Part shown: piece after piece, positions 1 to 5,515 of the stretch
How the letters are laid out: each line of letters starts with the position of its first letter
How positions within the stretch are numbered: position 1 is the stretch's first letter
Translations under genes and position numbers: made by a program
Notes under the pieces: model-generated
What the model saw: the letters and a program-made list of their open reading frames with translations, nothing else
What the model was told of the DNA's origin: nothing
Database searches by the model: none
From: Caryophanales bacterium UBA3210
GTDB lineage: Bacteria > Bacillota_I > Bacilli_A > RFN20 > CAG-449
Reading direction: 5' to 3'
DNA length: 14,205 bases
Assembly (NCBI GenBank): GCA_002363635.1
Contig: DEWM01000036.1
Location: 848 to 15,052 of the forward strand

Positions 1-323
1 AGAGCGGAAATACCAGTTTTAGCAACAATACCAACTGGAATACCACGACCATTATCTTTAACTGTAACTGTGTCACCTTTATTGATAGTTACGTGAATTA
101 CATCACAGTATCCCGCTAAAGCTTCATCAATAGCGTTATCGACAATTTCCCATACGCAGTGATGTAAACCTGATGATGAAGTAGTACCGATGTACATACC
201 AGGTCTCTTTCTAACTGCTTCTAGACCTTCAAGAACTTGAATATTCTTTTCAGTATAGTTCTTGTCTGCCATATCTTCTTTTGCAATAAAAGTATGAGTT
301 TCTTTTTCAAATTCTTCTGGCAT
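1..323 (-). CDS. gyrB: DNA gyrase subunit B, N-terminal part (cut by window edge)
   Basis: This is the first 107 codons of the ATPase subunit of DNA gyrase, the type II topoisomerase that adds negative supercoils; the rest lies before position 1. The GHKL ATP-binding fold is visible. It has [13 protein letters not shown] (residues 34-46), the helix [14 protein letters not shown] (58-71) with the catalytic Glu and metal-binding Asn, and the nucleotide-loop motif DNGRGIPVG (90-98). The ATG at 321-323 is chosen because AGGAGG lies about 6 nt upstream. That site is formed by the last sense codons of recF, whose TAA ends 1 nt before this ATG. An in-frame ATG at codon 18 has no better site. The family alone could be ParE, but position directly after recF in the dnaA-dnaN-recF cluster makes GyrB far more likely. 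Confidence 0.95.
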   Translation of the reverse strand, partial: MPEEFEKETHTFIAKEDMADKNYTEKNIQVLEGLEAVRKRPGMYIGTTSSSGLHHCVWEIVDNAIDEALAGYCDVIHVTINKGDTVTVKDNGRGIPVGIVAKTGISA

Positions 324-324
324 T

Positions 325-1410
325 TTAGTTCCTCCTATATACCTTATTCTCTTCAACTACATAATAGTTGACGTCTTCTTTTTTAATATCGTCTTTTGCA
401 CAGGTAATAAATACTTGTGAATAAGAAGATAACTCGTTAATTAAATTATTTTGATGATTTTCATCTAGTTCAGAAAGTACATCATCAAGAATAATGATTG
501 GATCTTGGTTTGTTTTCTCTTTAATCCATTTAACTAATGTAAGTTTAAGTGATAATGATGCGAGTCTATTTTGACCTTGAGAAGCATATGTCGCGACATT
601 CTTTCCTCCAAGTAACATTAAGAAATCATCTTTATGTACTCCGTAGGAAGTGCTGCCTCTTCTAATATCATCTTCAAGAGACATTTCATATTTACTTCTT
701 GCAGCTTCTTTAAAATCAGTTGGATCATCCTCTTCATCTAAAGAGCTCTTATAGATAATCTTTAGTTTACTTGGAGAATCATCAATATTTTTAAATATTT
801 CATTTATCTTAGAATCAATTTCTTCAATAAACTTCTTCCTTACTTTGAAAATTTGATATTCAAACGGAATCATTTGTTCAGTAATCACTTCAATGTATCC
901 ACGATTTACTTCTTTTTCTTTAAGCATCGCATTACGTTGTTTAAGAAGATTCTTATATTGAACTAAGTCATTCATATACAAACGATATAACGAACTTAAA
1001 TTCATATCGATAAGTTTTCTTCTTTCCATCGGACTATCTTTAAAAAGAAGTACATCATCTGGAGTAAATAAAACATTTAATAATATTCCTGATAATTCAG
1101 ATAATTTGGTGAGTTTAATATCATTTCGAAATATTTGTTTGCCTTGGTTAGAAATAACTGCTTCAAGAACTTCTTTTCTACTTGTTTCAAATTCTAGATG
1201 AATACGAGCAAATTCTTCTTTGAATTTAATTATCTCTTTATCATCGTTAGCGCGGTAAGATTTACCAATAGTCATAAAGTTAATCGCTTCAACTAAGTTA
1301 GTCTTACCAGTACCGTTCTCTCCAATAAAGACATTGATTCCTGAAGATAGATGTAAATCAAGGTTTTCGTAATTTCTGAAATTAACTAATTTTAAATTAC
1401 TTATTATCAT
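325..1410 (-). CDS. recF: DNA replication and repair protein RecF
   Basis: RecF is an SMC-like ATPase that binds gapped or duplex DNA and, with RecO and RecR, loads RecA at stalled forks. The 361-residue length is usual for the family. The N-terminus [17 protein letters not shown] is typical. Walker A is GENGTGKT (30-37), the ABC signature is SQGQNR (277-282, commonly SQGQQR), and Walker B with the D-loop is LDDVLSELD (308-316). GVHKDD (257-262) corresponds to the family's GPHRDD. The start ATG lies inside the end of yaaA, overlapping by 14 nt, with no good ribosome site, so translation is probably coupled to yaaA. The codons for the final Arg-Arg (AGG AGG) form the Shine-Dalgarno sequence of gyrB. 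Identity is secure; coupling is inferred. Confidence 0.96.
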   Translation of the reverse strand: MIISNLKLVNFRNYENLDLHLSSGINVFIGENGTGKTNLVEAINFMTIGKSYRANDDKEIIKFKEEFARIHLEFETSRKEVLEAVISNQGKQIFRNDIKLTKLSELSGILLNVLFTPDDVLLFKDSPMERRKLIDMNLSSLYRLYMNDLVQYKNLLKQRNAMLKEKEVNRGYIEVITEQMIPFEYQIFKVRKKFIEEIDSKINEIFKNIDDSPSKLKIIYKSSLDEEDDPTDFKEAARSKYEMSLEDDIRRGSTSYGVHKDDFLMLLGGKNVATYASQGQNRLASLSLKLTLVKWIKEKTNQDPIIILDDVLSELDENHQNNLINELSSYSQVFITCAKDDIKKEDVNYYVVEENKVYRRN

Positions 1411-1615
1411 TAACGACTAAGTAATCTTGTCCGAGTACGCTTACTTTATCGCCATCTCTTAATTTTCTGCCTCTACGATTATCAACTTCTCCATTGATAA
1501 TAACTTCATTCTCTGCTAAGAAGATTTTCGCTTCTCCTCCAGAAGAGATGATGTCAGCAATCTTTAAGAACTGACCTAATGTAACGTAATCTGTATAAAT
1601 AGTAATGTTCTTCAT
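1397..1615 (-). CDS. yaaA: S4-domain RNA-binding protein YaaA
   Basis: A 72-residue protein made almost wholly of an S4 RNA-binding domain. The core TLGQFLKIADIISSGGEAK (about 12-30), followed by a conserved NGE and NRRGRKLRDGDKV (about 41-58), matches the YaaA/RlbA family found between dnaN and recF in Bacillota. A ribosome-associated role has been suggested for the family, but its exact job is not settled. GAGG stands about 5 nt before the ATG. The gene overlaps the start of recF by 14 nt, and a 254-bp gap separates it from dnaN. A terminator for dnaN sits in that gap, so yaaA-recF-gyrB is probably a transcription unit of its own. Other very small S4 proteins (RqcH-pathway RqcP/YabO) look similar, but the locus decides for YaaA. 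Confidence 0.9.
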   Translation of the reverse strand: MKNITIYTDYVTLGQFLKIADIISSGGEAKIFLAENEVIINGEVDNRRGRKLRDGDKVSVLGQDYLVVNDNK

Positions 1616-1634
1616 AATTCCTCACCTAGGTCAA

Positions 1635-1663
1635 ATTGTAACATATTTATATATAAATATAAA
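1635..1663 (-). promoter_or_regulatory. Candidate promoter of yaaA-recF-gyrB
   Basis: On the minus strand an extended -10 (TGT then TACAAT, 1643 to 1635) is preceded at 17 bp by TTTATA (1663-1658), a 4-of-6 match to the -35 consensus. The predicted transcript would have a very short leader of about a dozen bases containing the GAGG ribosome site. A perfect 18-bp AT palindrome (1643-1660) fills the spacer. The surrounding gap (1616-1869) is strongly AT-rich, so chance matches are a real risk. Apart from this site and the dnaN terminator I see nothing definite in that gap. Confidence 0.4.
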
Positions 1664-1823
1664 TATTTAATTTGTTAAACTTTTAAATTATTAATGTTTT
1701 TTGAATAATTCTTTCTAAAATTGACGTATTTCCTTATTTTTAAGGCGTATAAAGAGAATTTATTGAGAAGTAAGTAAATAATTCATAAAGACTTTAAATT
1801 AAGTTTATAAGACTAAAAGAAGA

Positions 1824-1850
1824 CAAAAAAAGCCACCCTTGTGAGGTGAC
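1824..1850 (-). terminator. Rho-independent terminator of dnaN
   Basis: Read on the minus strand, GTCACC (1850-1845) pairs with GGTGGC (1837-1832) around a 7-nt loop, with one G-U pair. Seven T residues follow (1831-1825). The hairpin begins 20 nt after the dnaN stop codon, separating dnaA-dnaN from the yaaA-recF-gyrB genes. Confidence 0.85.
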
Positions 1851-1869
1851 CTTGTATATAAATTAAATC

Positions 1870-2991
1870 CTAGTAATATGATCTAACTGGTGTAACGATT
1901 TGAATGATTGATTCATCTTCTGGAGAAGTGACTCTAAAAGCATTCATTTCACCTGCAAAAGATAAAATTACATCTTCACTTTGAGCAGCTTTAATTGCAT
2001 CAGTGACATAATCAACGTTGAATGAAATATCAAGTCTACCGCCTTCATATTCAAATAATTCAACTTTTTCATTAGCAGAACCAATCTGTTCTGATTTAGA
2101 TGAAATTTCAACTCCTGCTTCATCAAGAGATAATTTAACAATTCTTTCTCTTTCAACTGCAAGTAAAGATACACGTTGCATTGCGTTAACAAATGCATTA
2201 GCGTTAACTTTTAAAACATATGGGTAATTTGAAGGAATCATTCTACTTGTCTTTGGGAAATCACCATTGATTAATCTTGAATAGAACATAGTTCCACCAA
2301 ATTCAAAGACAACTTTGTTACCTGCGATATGTAATGTAATTTGATCATTTTCGAGCAATTTAGAAACTTCATTTAAAGCTTTAACTGGAATATTTACTTC
2401 GAATGTATTTGAATTGCTAATATGTGAAGTCTTTTTTGATAATCTGTATGAATCAGTTGCAACAAATTCAGCAAGACCTGAACCTGCTTTAAAATTAACT
2501 GCTGTTAAGATAGGTCTAACATCTCTAGTTGATGCTGCAAATGTTGTTTGAGAAACAATCTTTTTAAATTCAGCATCTGATAAAACTACTTTTTCACCAG
2601 AAACTGCTAAATCTAAATCTGGATATTCTTCACTTCTCATTGAATTTAATTGGAAGTGAGCTTTATTATCAGAAATTTGAACAATAACATCATCAATAAC
2701 TTCAATAGTTACTTTTTCTCCATCTAATCTTCTAACGATTTCAAGTAAATACTTAGCAGAGATTAATGTAGAACCTTCTGTATAATTTTCAATAAATGTT
2801 TTATCGTCTTTAGAAACTGGTAAGAAATTTTTAATTGTGATTTCATTATCACTTCCAAGAACTGTTAAACCATCATCATTCATTTCTAATTTAAAGTTTA
2901 AAAATGCTGGTGTAGGTGACTTAGGTCCGATAGCAACGTTAACTGTATTTAACTGCTTGAGGAACGAAACTCTGTTGACTGTGAATTTCAT
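1870..2991 (-). CDS. dnaN: DNA polymerase III beta subunit (sliding clamp)
   Basis: DnaN is the ring-shaped clamp that tethers DNA polymerase III to DNA and recruits MutS, ligase and other partners. The 373-residue length and three-domain pattern fit the family. The start is MKFTVNRVSFLKQLNTV; internal landmarks include TFAASTRDVRPIL and AVNFKAG, and the C-terminus ends TPVRSYY, matching the usual PxR motif near the partner-binding pocket. The frame stays open upstream to an ATG at 3072, but that would cross the DnaA boxes. AGGAG at about 10 nt supports the ATG at 2991; the ATG at 3000 is too close to that site. It lies 128 nt after dnaA, with a candidate promoter of its own, and ends at TAG before a terminator. 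Nothing unusual is seen in the protein. Confidence 0.96.
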   Translation of the reverse strand: MKFTVNRVSFLKQLNTVNVAIGPKSPTPAFLNFKLEMNDDGLTVLGSDNEITIKNFLPVSKDDKTFIENYTEGSTLISAKYLLEIVRRLDGEKVTIEVIDDVIVQISDNKAHFQLNSMRSEEYPDLDLAVSGEKVVLSDAEFKKIVSQTTFAASTRDVRPILTAVNFKAGSGLAEFVATDSYRLSKKTSHISNSNTFEVNIPVKALNEVSKLLENDQITLHIAGNKVVFEFGGTMFYSRLINGDFPKTSRMIPSNYPYVLKVNANAFVNAMQRVSLLAVERERIVKLSLDEAGVEISSKSEQIGSANEKVELFEYEGGRLDISFNVDYVTDAIKAAQSEDVILSFAGEMNAFRVTSPEDESIIQIVTPVRSYY

Positions 2992-3014
2992 ATAATTCAT
3001 TCTCCTTTTTAAGA

Positions 3015-3057
3015 TTTTAATAATACTAATAATAAGCTTTGTGGATACTGTGGAAAA
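3015..3057 (-). other. Tandem DnaA boxes plus DnaA-trio-like unwinding element (oriC, dnaN side)
   Basis: Reading the minus strand, TTTTCCACA (3057-3049) abuts GTATCCACA (3048-3040). Each is one mismatch from the DnaA box TTATCCACA. A 4-nt spacer AAGC follows, then 3-bp steps TTA, TTA, TTA, GTA, TTA, TTA and AAA (3035-3015). On the opposite strand these read 3'-AAT repeats with one CAT. In B. subtilis the DnaA-trio element (3'-[G/A]AT-5' steps next to a DnaA box and a short GC-rich strip) guides strand opening in the dnaA-dnaN gap. Order, polarity and location all agree here, so this is inferred to be the unwinding site. Confidence 0.7.
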
Positions 3058-3078
3058 GCCACTTTTACTCACAAAAAT

Positions 3079-3087
3079 ATTGTATCA
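3079..3087 (-). promoter_or_regulatory. Candidate extended -10 promoter of dnaN
   Basis: On the minus strand TGA-TACAAT (3087-3079) is an extended -10 element. There is no convincing -35 at 16-18 bp. Just upstream an 8-bp perfect inverted repeat, AAAATACT / AGTATTTT (3099-3117), follows the dnaA stop codon. The predicted transcript would start near 3072 and carry both DnaA boxes in its leader, suggesting DnaA could modulate dnaN. This is inference. Confidence 0.45.
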
Positions 3088-3119
3088 TATTTAGACTTAA
3101 AATACTATAAGTATTTTGT

Positions 3120-4484
3120 TTATTGCTTTAGATTTTTTTTGATTTGTGAAATTGCTGTGGAGAGTTGGTTGTCAACTTTCAACATTGTTTCAATTTTTTC
3201 AACACTAGACATAACTGTTGAATGATCTCTACCTGAGAAAGCTTTACCAATTTGAACAAAAGGCATGTTTAACATGTTTCTAAGTAGGTACATTGAAATC
3301 TGTCTAGCAAGAGCGATTTGAGAAGTTCTAACTTTAGATCTAATTTGTGAATCTGATAAGTGATAGAAGTCTCCAACTGCATCGATAATTTCATCAGGAG
3401 TAAGCTCATGTTTCTTATCTTTTATGATAACAGAGCCTCCAACTGCTTCTTTAATTGTGTTTAAATCAATTGAATCAAAATGTCTTACGTTAATTGTATA
3501 GAAAATGACTTTATTTAAGGCACTTTCGAGTTCCCTAACGTTTCTATTGAAGTTTTCTGCTAAGAAAATCAAACCATCTTCATCAAAATCGTTTAAATCT
3601 AGGCCGTTTGCTTCAATTTTATTTTTTAAAATTTGAATCATTGTATTAGTATCTGGAGTATTGATTGAAACAGATAAACCGGAGTTAAATCTAGATACTA
3701 ATCTATCTTCAAGTCCTTTTAATTCATTTGGGTGTCTATCAGAAGTTAAAATAATTTGCTTATTTGAGTTAACTAAAATATTGAAAATGTTGAAGAACAT
3801 TTCACTAGTCTTAACTTTTTCTGATAAGAACTGAATATCATCAACTAAAAGAACATCAATAGTCTTCATGAAATCCTTAAAGGATTCAGTTTGTTGATCA
3901 CCACGAGAATATTTGATGAATTCATCAATAAAAGCATCAGTTGTGATATAAAGAACTTTTTTGCTTGGATTATTTGCTTTGATATAGTTACCTAAAGCAT
4001 GAATTAAGTGTGTTTTACCTAAACCAGTTTTTGAGTAAATGAATAATGGGTTAAAACTAGTTCCAGGATTTCTTCCAATGAATAATGCTGCTTGAACTGC
4101 TTCCCTGTTTGAATCACCGACAACATAGTTGTCAAATGTGTATTTAGGGTTAAGTGAATAAGATTGAAAGAAAGGAGATTTAGCTTCTTGTTTAGGAAGA
4201 TCTACATTAACAATTTCGTTTTTTGTAATGAATTCAATCTCAAAGTCAGACTGTGTTACATCGTTTAGACATTCTTTAACTAATTCTTTAGTTTGGACAT
4301 CTTTTTGGATGAATTGAATAGCGAGTGCGCTACTAGCCAAGATATAAATCTTGTTTCCTTCGATTTTATGTACTTTTGTATCAGCAAAAAAGGAATCGAA
4401 TACGTGTCGATCTTGTATACGATTACTTACTCTTTCGAGAACAGCATTCCAAATTTGGTTTTGTTGGTCAAGAGAAATTGCCAT
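3120..4484 (-). CDS. dnaA: Chromosomal replication initiator protein DnaA
   Basis: DnaA binds DnaA boxes at oriC, oligomerises with ATP and opens the duplex. The 454 residues show the usual four domains. Domain I runs to about residue 80, then a short linker. The AAA+ core has Walker A SKTGLGKT (151-158) and Walker B LLVDDIQF (DD at 215-216), sensor I ILTSDRHP and sensor II RNVRELESAL. The C-terminal helix-turn-helix carries the signature GRDHSTVMS (418-426). The first Walker A residue is Ser where Gly is usual. I prefer the ATG at 4484 because TGAGGT lies 9 nt upstream; the ATG at 4499, five codons earlier, has only a weak site. The gene is divergent from rpmH across oriC and followed by dnaN. 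Boxes upstream fit DnaA autoregulation, but I could not pick a convincing promoter. Confidence 0.96.
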   Translation of the reverse strand: MAISLDQQNQIWNAVLERVSNRIQDRHVFDSFFADTKVHKIEGNKIYILASSALAIQFIQKDVQTKELVKECLNDVTQSDFEIEFITKNEIVNVDLPKQEAKSPFFQSYSLNPKYTFDNYVVGDSNREAVQAALFIGRNPGTSFNPLFIYSKTGLGKTHLIHALGNYIKANNPSKKVLYITTDAFIDEFIKYSRGDQQTESFKDFMKTIDVLLVDDIQFLSEKVKTSEMFFNIFNILVNSNKQIILTSDRHPNELKGLEDRLVSRFNSGLSVSINTPDTNTMIQILKNKIEANGLDLNDFDEDGLIFLAENFNRNVRELESALNKVIFYTINVRHFDSIDLNTIKEAVGGSVIIKDKKHELTPDEIIDAVGDFYHLSDSQIRSKVRTSQIALARQISMYLLRNMLNMPFVQIGKAFSGRDHSTVMSSVEKIETMLKVDNQLSTAISQIKKNLKQ

Positions 4485-4521
4485 AACATTATACCTCATT
4501 AAAAAATCTTTCTACATTAAT

Positions 4522-4535
4522 ATACCATATGGTAT
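4522..4535. promoter_or_regulatory. 14-bp perfect palindrome in the dnaA leader
   Basis: ATACCATATGGTAT is a perfect dyad 37 nt upstream of the preferred dnaA ATG. It could bind a dimeric regulator, or be a chance AT-rich palindrome. No known operator was recognised. Confidence 0.4.
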
Positions 4536-4571
4536 GTGTGAAAGTATATTAAAAAAATATACAATTTTTAG

Positions 4572-4580
4572 TTTTCCACA
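4572..4580 (+). promoter_or_regulatory. DnaA box (TTTTCCACA)
   Basis: One mismatch to TTATCCACA. This is the box closest to dnaA in the cluster, so it could take part in DnaA autoregulation. Confidence 0.7.
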
Positions 4581-4625
4581 TATAAAAAGTGGCAAAAGCG
4601 CCTAAATATGCCATTCTAAACGTAC

Positions 4626-4634
4626 TTTCCCACA
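4626..4634 (+). promoter_or_regulatory. Weak DnaA box (TTTCCCACA)
   Basis: Two mismatches to the consensus. Its reverse complement extends into TGTGGGAAAGTACG, one of four copies of a longer shared motif. Confidence 0.5.
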
Positions 4635-4643
4635 ATTTACACC

Positions 4644-4652
4644 TGTGGAAAA
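4644..4652 (-). promoter_or_regulatory. DnaA box (TTTTCCACA, minus strand)
   Basis: One mismatch to consensus, facing the opposite way to its neighbours at 4626 and 4669. Confidence 0.7.
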
Positions 4653-4668
4653 CGTGTTGACTAACAAT

Positions 4669-4677
4669 TTATCCACA
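4669..4677 (+). promoter_or_regulatory. Perfect DnaA box (TTATCCACA)
   Basis: The only exact consensus box in the window, placed centrally in the cluster and followed after 2 nt by the tandem GGAAACGGT repeat. It is the best candidate for the high-affinity anchor site. Confidence 0.9.
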
Positions 4678-4679
4678 AT

Positions 4680-4697
4680 GGAAACGGTGGAAACGGT
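4680..4697 (+). repeat. Tandem 9-bp repeat beside the perfect DnaA box
   Basis: GGAAACGGT occurs twice with no gap, unit length equal to a DnaA box. Read on the minus strand the junction gives GTTTCCACC, a three-mismatch DnaA-box-like sequence, so the pair may be degenerate boxes or a distinct site. Confidence 0.6.
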
Positions 4698-4703
4698 GTG
4701 ATA

Positions 4704-4712
4704 CTTTCCACA
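4704..4712 (+). promoter_or_regulatory. Weak DnaA box (CTTTCCACA)
   Basis: Two mismatches to consensus. The reverse complement reads TGTGGAAAGTATC, another copy of the motif shared with the dnaA and rpmH leaders. Confidence 0.5.
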
Positions 4713-4774
4713 AACTAATCTAAGATGTTGAAAAAATAATGGCGGAAAATTGGCACTTCCACATAATTTACAAC

Positions 4775-4825
4775 AGTTAAAAATACCTAATCCACACAGA
4801 TGTGGAATGGTAAACTTTTTTAACT
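4775..4825. repeat. 51-bp imperfect inverted repeat enclosing two opposed DnaA boxes
   Basis: The centre is a perfect dyad TCCACA-CAGA-TGTGGA (4791-4806). Outward, AGTTAAAAA and TACC on the left are mirrored by GGTA and TTTTTTAACT on the right, with small insertions. The left half contains the one-mismatch box TAATCCACA; the right half contains a weak box on the minus strand. Confidence 0.65.
4788..4796 (+). promoter_or_regulatory. DnaA box (TAATCCACA)
   Basis: One mismatch to consensus. It forms the left half of the central dyad of the 51-bp inverted repeat, with a weak opposed box at 4801-4809. Confidence 0.65.
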
Positions 4826-4920
4826 AATTTGTTTCGTAGAATAATAAAAATGCCATAAATTAGGCACTTTGCATTATATAAATATATAAAAATACTTTTT
4901 TTAAAAACCAAATTGTTTTG

Positions 4921-4949
4921 TTGACTTATATATAAATTATATATATAAT
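4921..4949 (+). promoter_or_regulatory. Promoter of rpmH (sigma-A type)
   Basis: TTGACT (4921-4926, 5 of 6 to consensus) and TATAAT (4944-4949, perfect) are separated by exactly 17 bp. Transcription should begin near 4956, giving a leader of about 29 nt with GGAGG at 4972-4976. It is the strongest promoter in the window, as expected for a ribosomal protein gene. Confidence 0.88.
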
Positions 4950-4984
4950 CGAAAGCGTATGTGAAAGTATCGGAGGTATAAAAA

Positions 4985-5119
4985 ATGAAAAGAACATATC
5001 AACCAAGTAAAAGAAAACATAAAAACACTTGTGGTTTCCGTGCTAGAATGGCAACTGCAAATGGACGTAAAGTTTTAGCAAGACGTAGAGCTAAAGGCAG
5101 AGCAAAACTCTCAGCTTAA
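4985..5119 (+). CDS. rpmH: 50S ribosomal protein L34
   Basis: The 44-residue, highly basic protein starts [14 protein letters not shown] and contains the signature [19 protein letters not shown] (about 17-35), ending GRAKLSA. L34 is a small protein of the large ribosomal subunit that contacts 23S rRNA. Length and sequence match the family closely. CGGAGG sits 8 nt before the ATG and a near-consensus promoter lies just upstream. The gene diverges from dnaA across oriC and is followed by a hairpin terminator before rnpA, the ordinary rpmH-rnpA-yidC-jag order of Bacillota. Confidence 0.97.
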   Translation: MKRTYQPSKRKHKNTCGFRARMATANGRKVLARRRAKGRAKLSA

Positions 5120-5132
5120 TAATTGCTAATTT

Positions 5133-5161
5133 AAAGCCACTCGTTAGAAAGTGGCTTTTTT
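5133..5161 (+). terminator. Terminator or attenuator between rpmH and rnpA
   Basis: AAAGCCAC (5133-5140) pairs perfectly with GTGGCTTT (5151-5158) around a 10-nt loop, followed by T residues to 5161. No promoter is evident between it and rnpA, so it probably lets only part of the rpmH transcription continue into rnpA-yidC-jag. Confidence 0.82.
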
Positions 5162-5185
5162 AAAATTATTAGAAAGGATGTAGAC

Positions 5186-5515
5186 ATGAAGGTTAAAAAT
5201 AGAGTTAAGAAAAATGAAGACTTTCAAAAGATCATCCGTGATAATAAAAAGATCGTTAATAAGTTATTCATTGTTTACTACAAAAAAAATGAAATTAACC
5301 ACGCAAGAGTAGGTATATCTACTTCTAAGAAATTGGGAAACGCAATTGTTAGAGCGAAGGTTAGAAGACAAATTCGATCAATGTGTCAGGAGATTATTTC
5401 TTTTGACAAGTCTGTAGATTATATAATAATCATCAGAAAACCATATTTAGATAATGACTTCTCTGCTAATAAAGAATCATTAGCTAAATTACTCACAAAT
5501 ATTAAGGAGGACTAA
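5186..5515 (+). CDS. rnpA: Ribonuclease P protein component
   Basis: This is the small basic protein partner of the RNase P ribozyme, which removes 5' leaders from pre-tRNAs. The 109 residues fit the family. The central RNR-type motif reads GISTSKKLGNAIVRAKVRRQIR (about 43-64). Several basic residues precede it, and the C-terminal half is hydrophobic (VDYIIIIRKP). AAAGGATG stands about 6 nt upstream of the ATG. The last codons contain AGGAGG and the stop TAA shares its final A with the ATG of yidC, so yidC translation is probably coupled. The RNA component (rnpB) is not in this window. Confidence 0.95.
   Translation: MKVKNRVKKNEDFQKIIRDNKKIVNKLFIVYYKKNEINHARVGISTSKKLGNAIVRAKVRRQIRSMCQEIISFDKSVDYIIIIRKPYLDNDFSANKESLAKLLTNIKED

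Larger units (their letters stand above)
4592..4872. repeat. Three dispersed copies of a ~24-bp element in oriC
   Basis: Copy 1 is on the minus strand at 4592-4615, copy 2 on the plus strand at 4738-4760, and copy 3 on the plus strand at 4849-4872. All begin AATG(G/C)C and carry GGC(A/G)CTT after an A/T-rich middle, with one-base indels between copies. Copies 1 and 3 are inverted relative to each other and flank most DnaA boxes. They do not contain a DnaA box themselves. Function unknown. Confidence 0.5.
4485..4984. other. Origin of replication oriC, dnaA-rpmH intergenic part
   Basis: This 500-bp gene-free gap lies between divergent dnaA and rpmH, the standard Bacillota origin site. It holds at least six DnaA boxes with two or fewer mismatches (4572-4580, 4626-4634, 4644-4652, 4669-4677, 4704-4712, 4788-4796). 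Weaker ones sit at 4755-4763 and 4801-4809. It also has a tandem 9-mer, a 51-bp inverted repeat, a three-copy element of about 24 bp, and an AT-rich stretch (about 4870-4950) that includes the rpmH promoter. Genes on both sides point away, and base composition of the plus strand shifts from pyrimidine-rich to purine-rich here, as expected where leading strands diverge. The likely unwinding site is on the other side of dnaA. Confidence 0.9.

Noticed and set aside
1643..1660. 18-bp AT-only palindrome as an operator
   Set aside because: Low-complexity A/T alternation gives such palindromes by chance; kept only as a note with the yaaA promoter.
1664..1823. Small RNA or small gene in the yaaA-dnaN gap
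   Set aside because: AT-rich sequence without a supported start, ribosome site or clear terminator of its own beyond the dnaN hairpin.
2992..3072. N-terminal extension of dnaN by 27 codons to an upstream ATG
   Set aside because: It would translate the DnaA boxes and trio element, lacks a ribosome site, and DnaN proteins start at MKF in this family.
3156..3164. TGTGGAGAG inside dnaA as a further DnaA box
   Set aside because: Two mismatches and inside coding sequence near the C-terminus; likely chance.
4487..4492. TATAAT-like hexamer on the minus strand just before the dnaA start
   Set aside because: Too close to the start codon to give a usable leader; it lies within the ribosome-site spacer.
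4485..4499. dnaA start at the ATG five codons upstream
   Set aside because: The upstream site is weak and TGAGGT is better placed for the ATG at 4484; not excluded.
4293..4605. Plus-strand open frames overlapping the dnaA start and oriC
   Set aside because: They are antisense to dnaA, have no family resemblance and run into DnaA boxes; shadows of the real gene.
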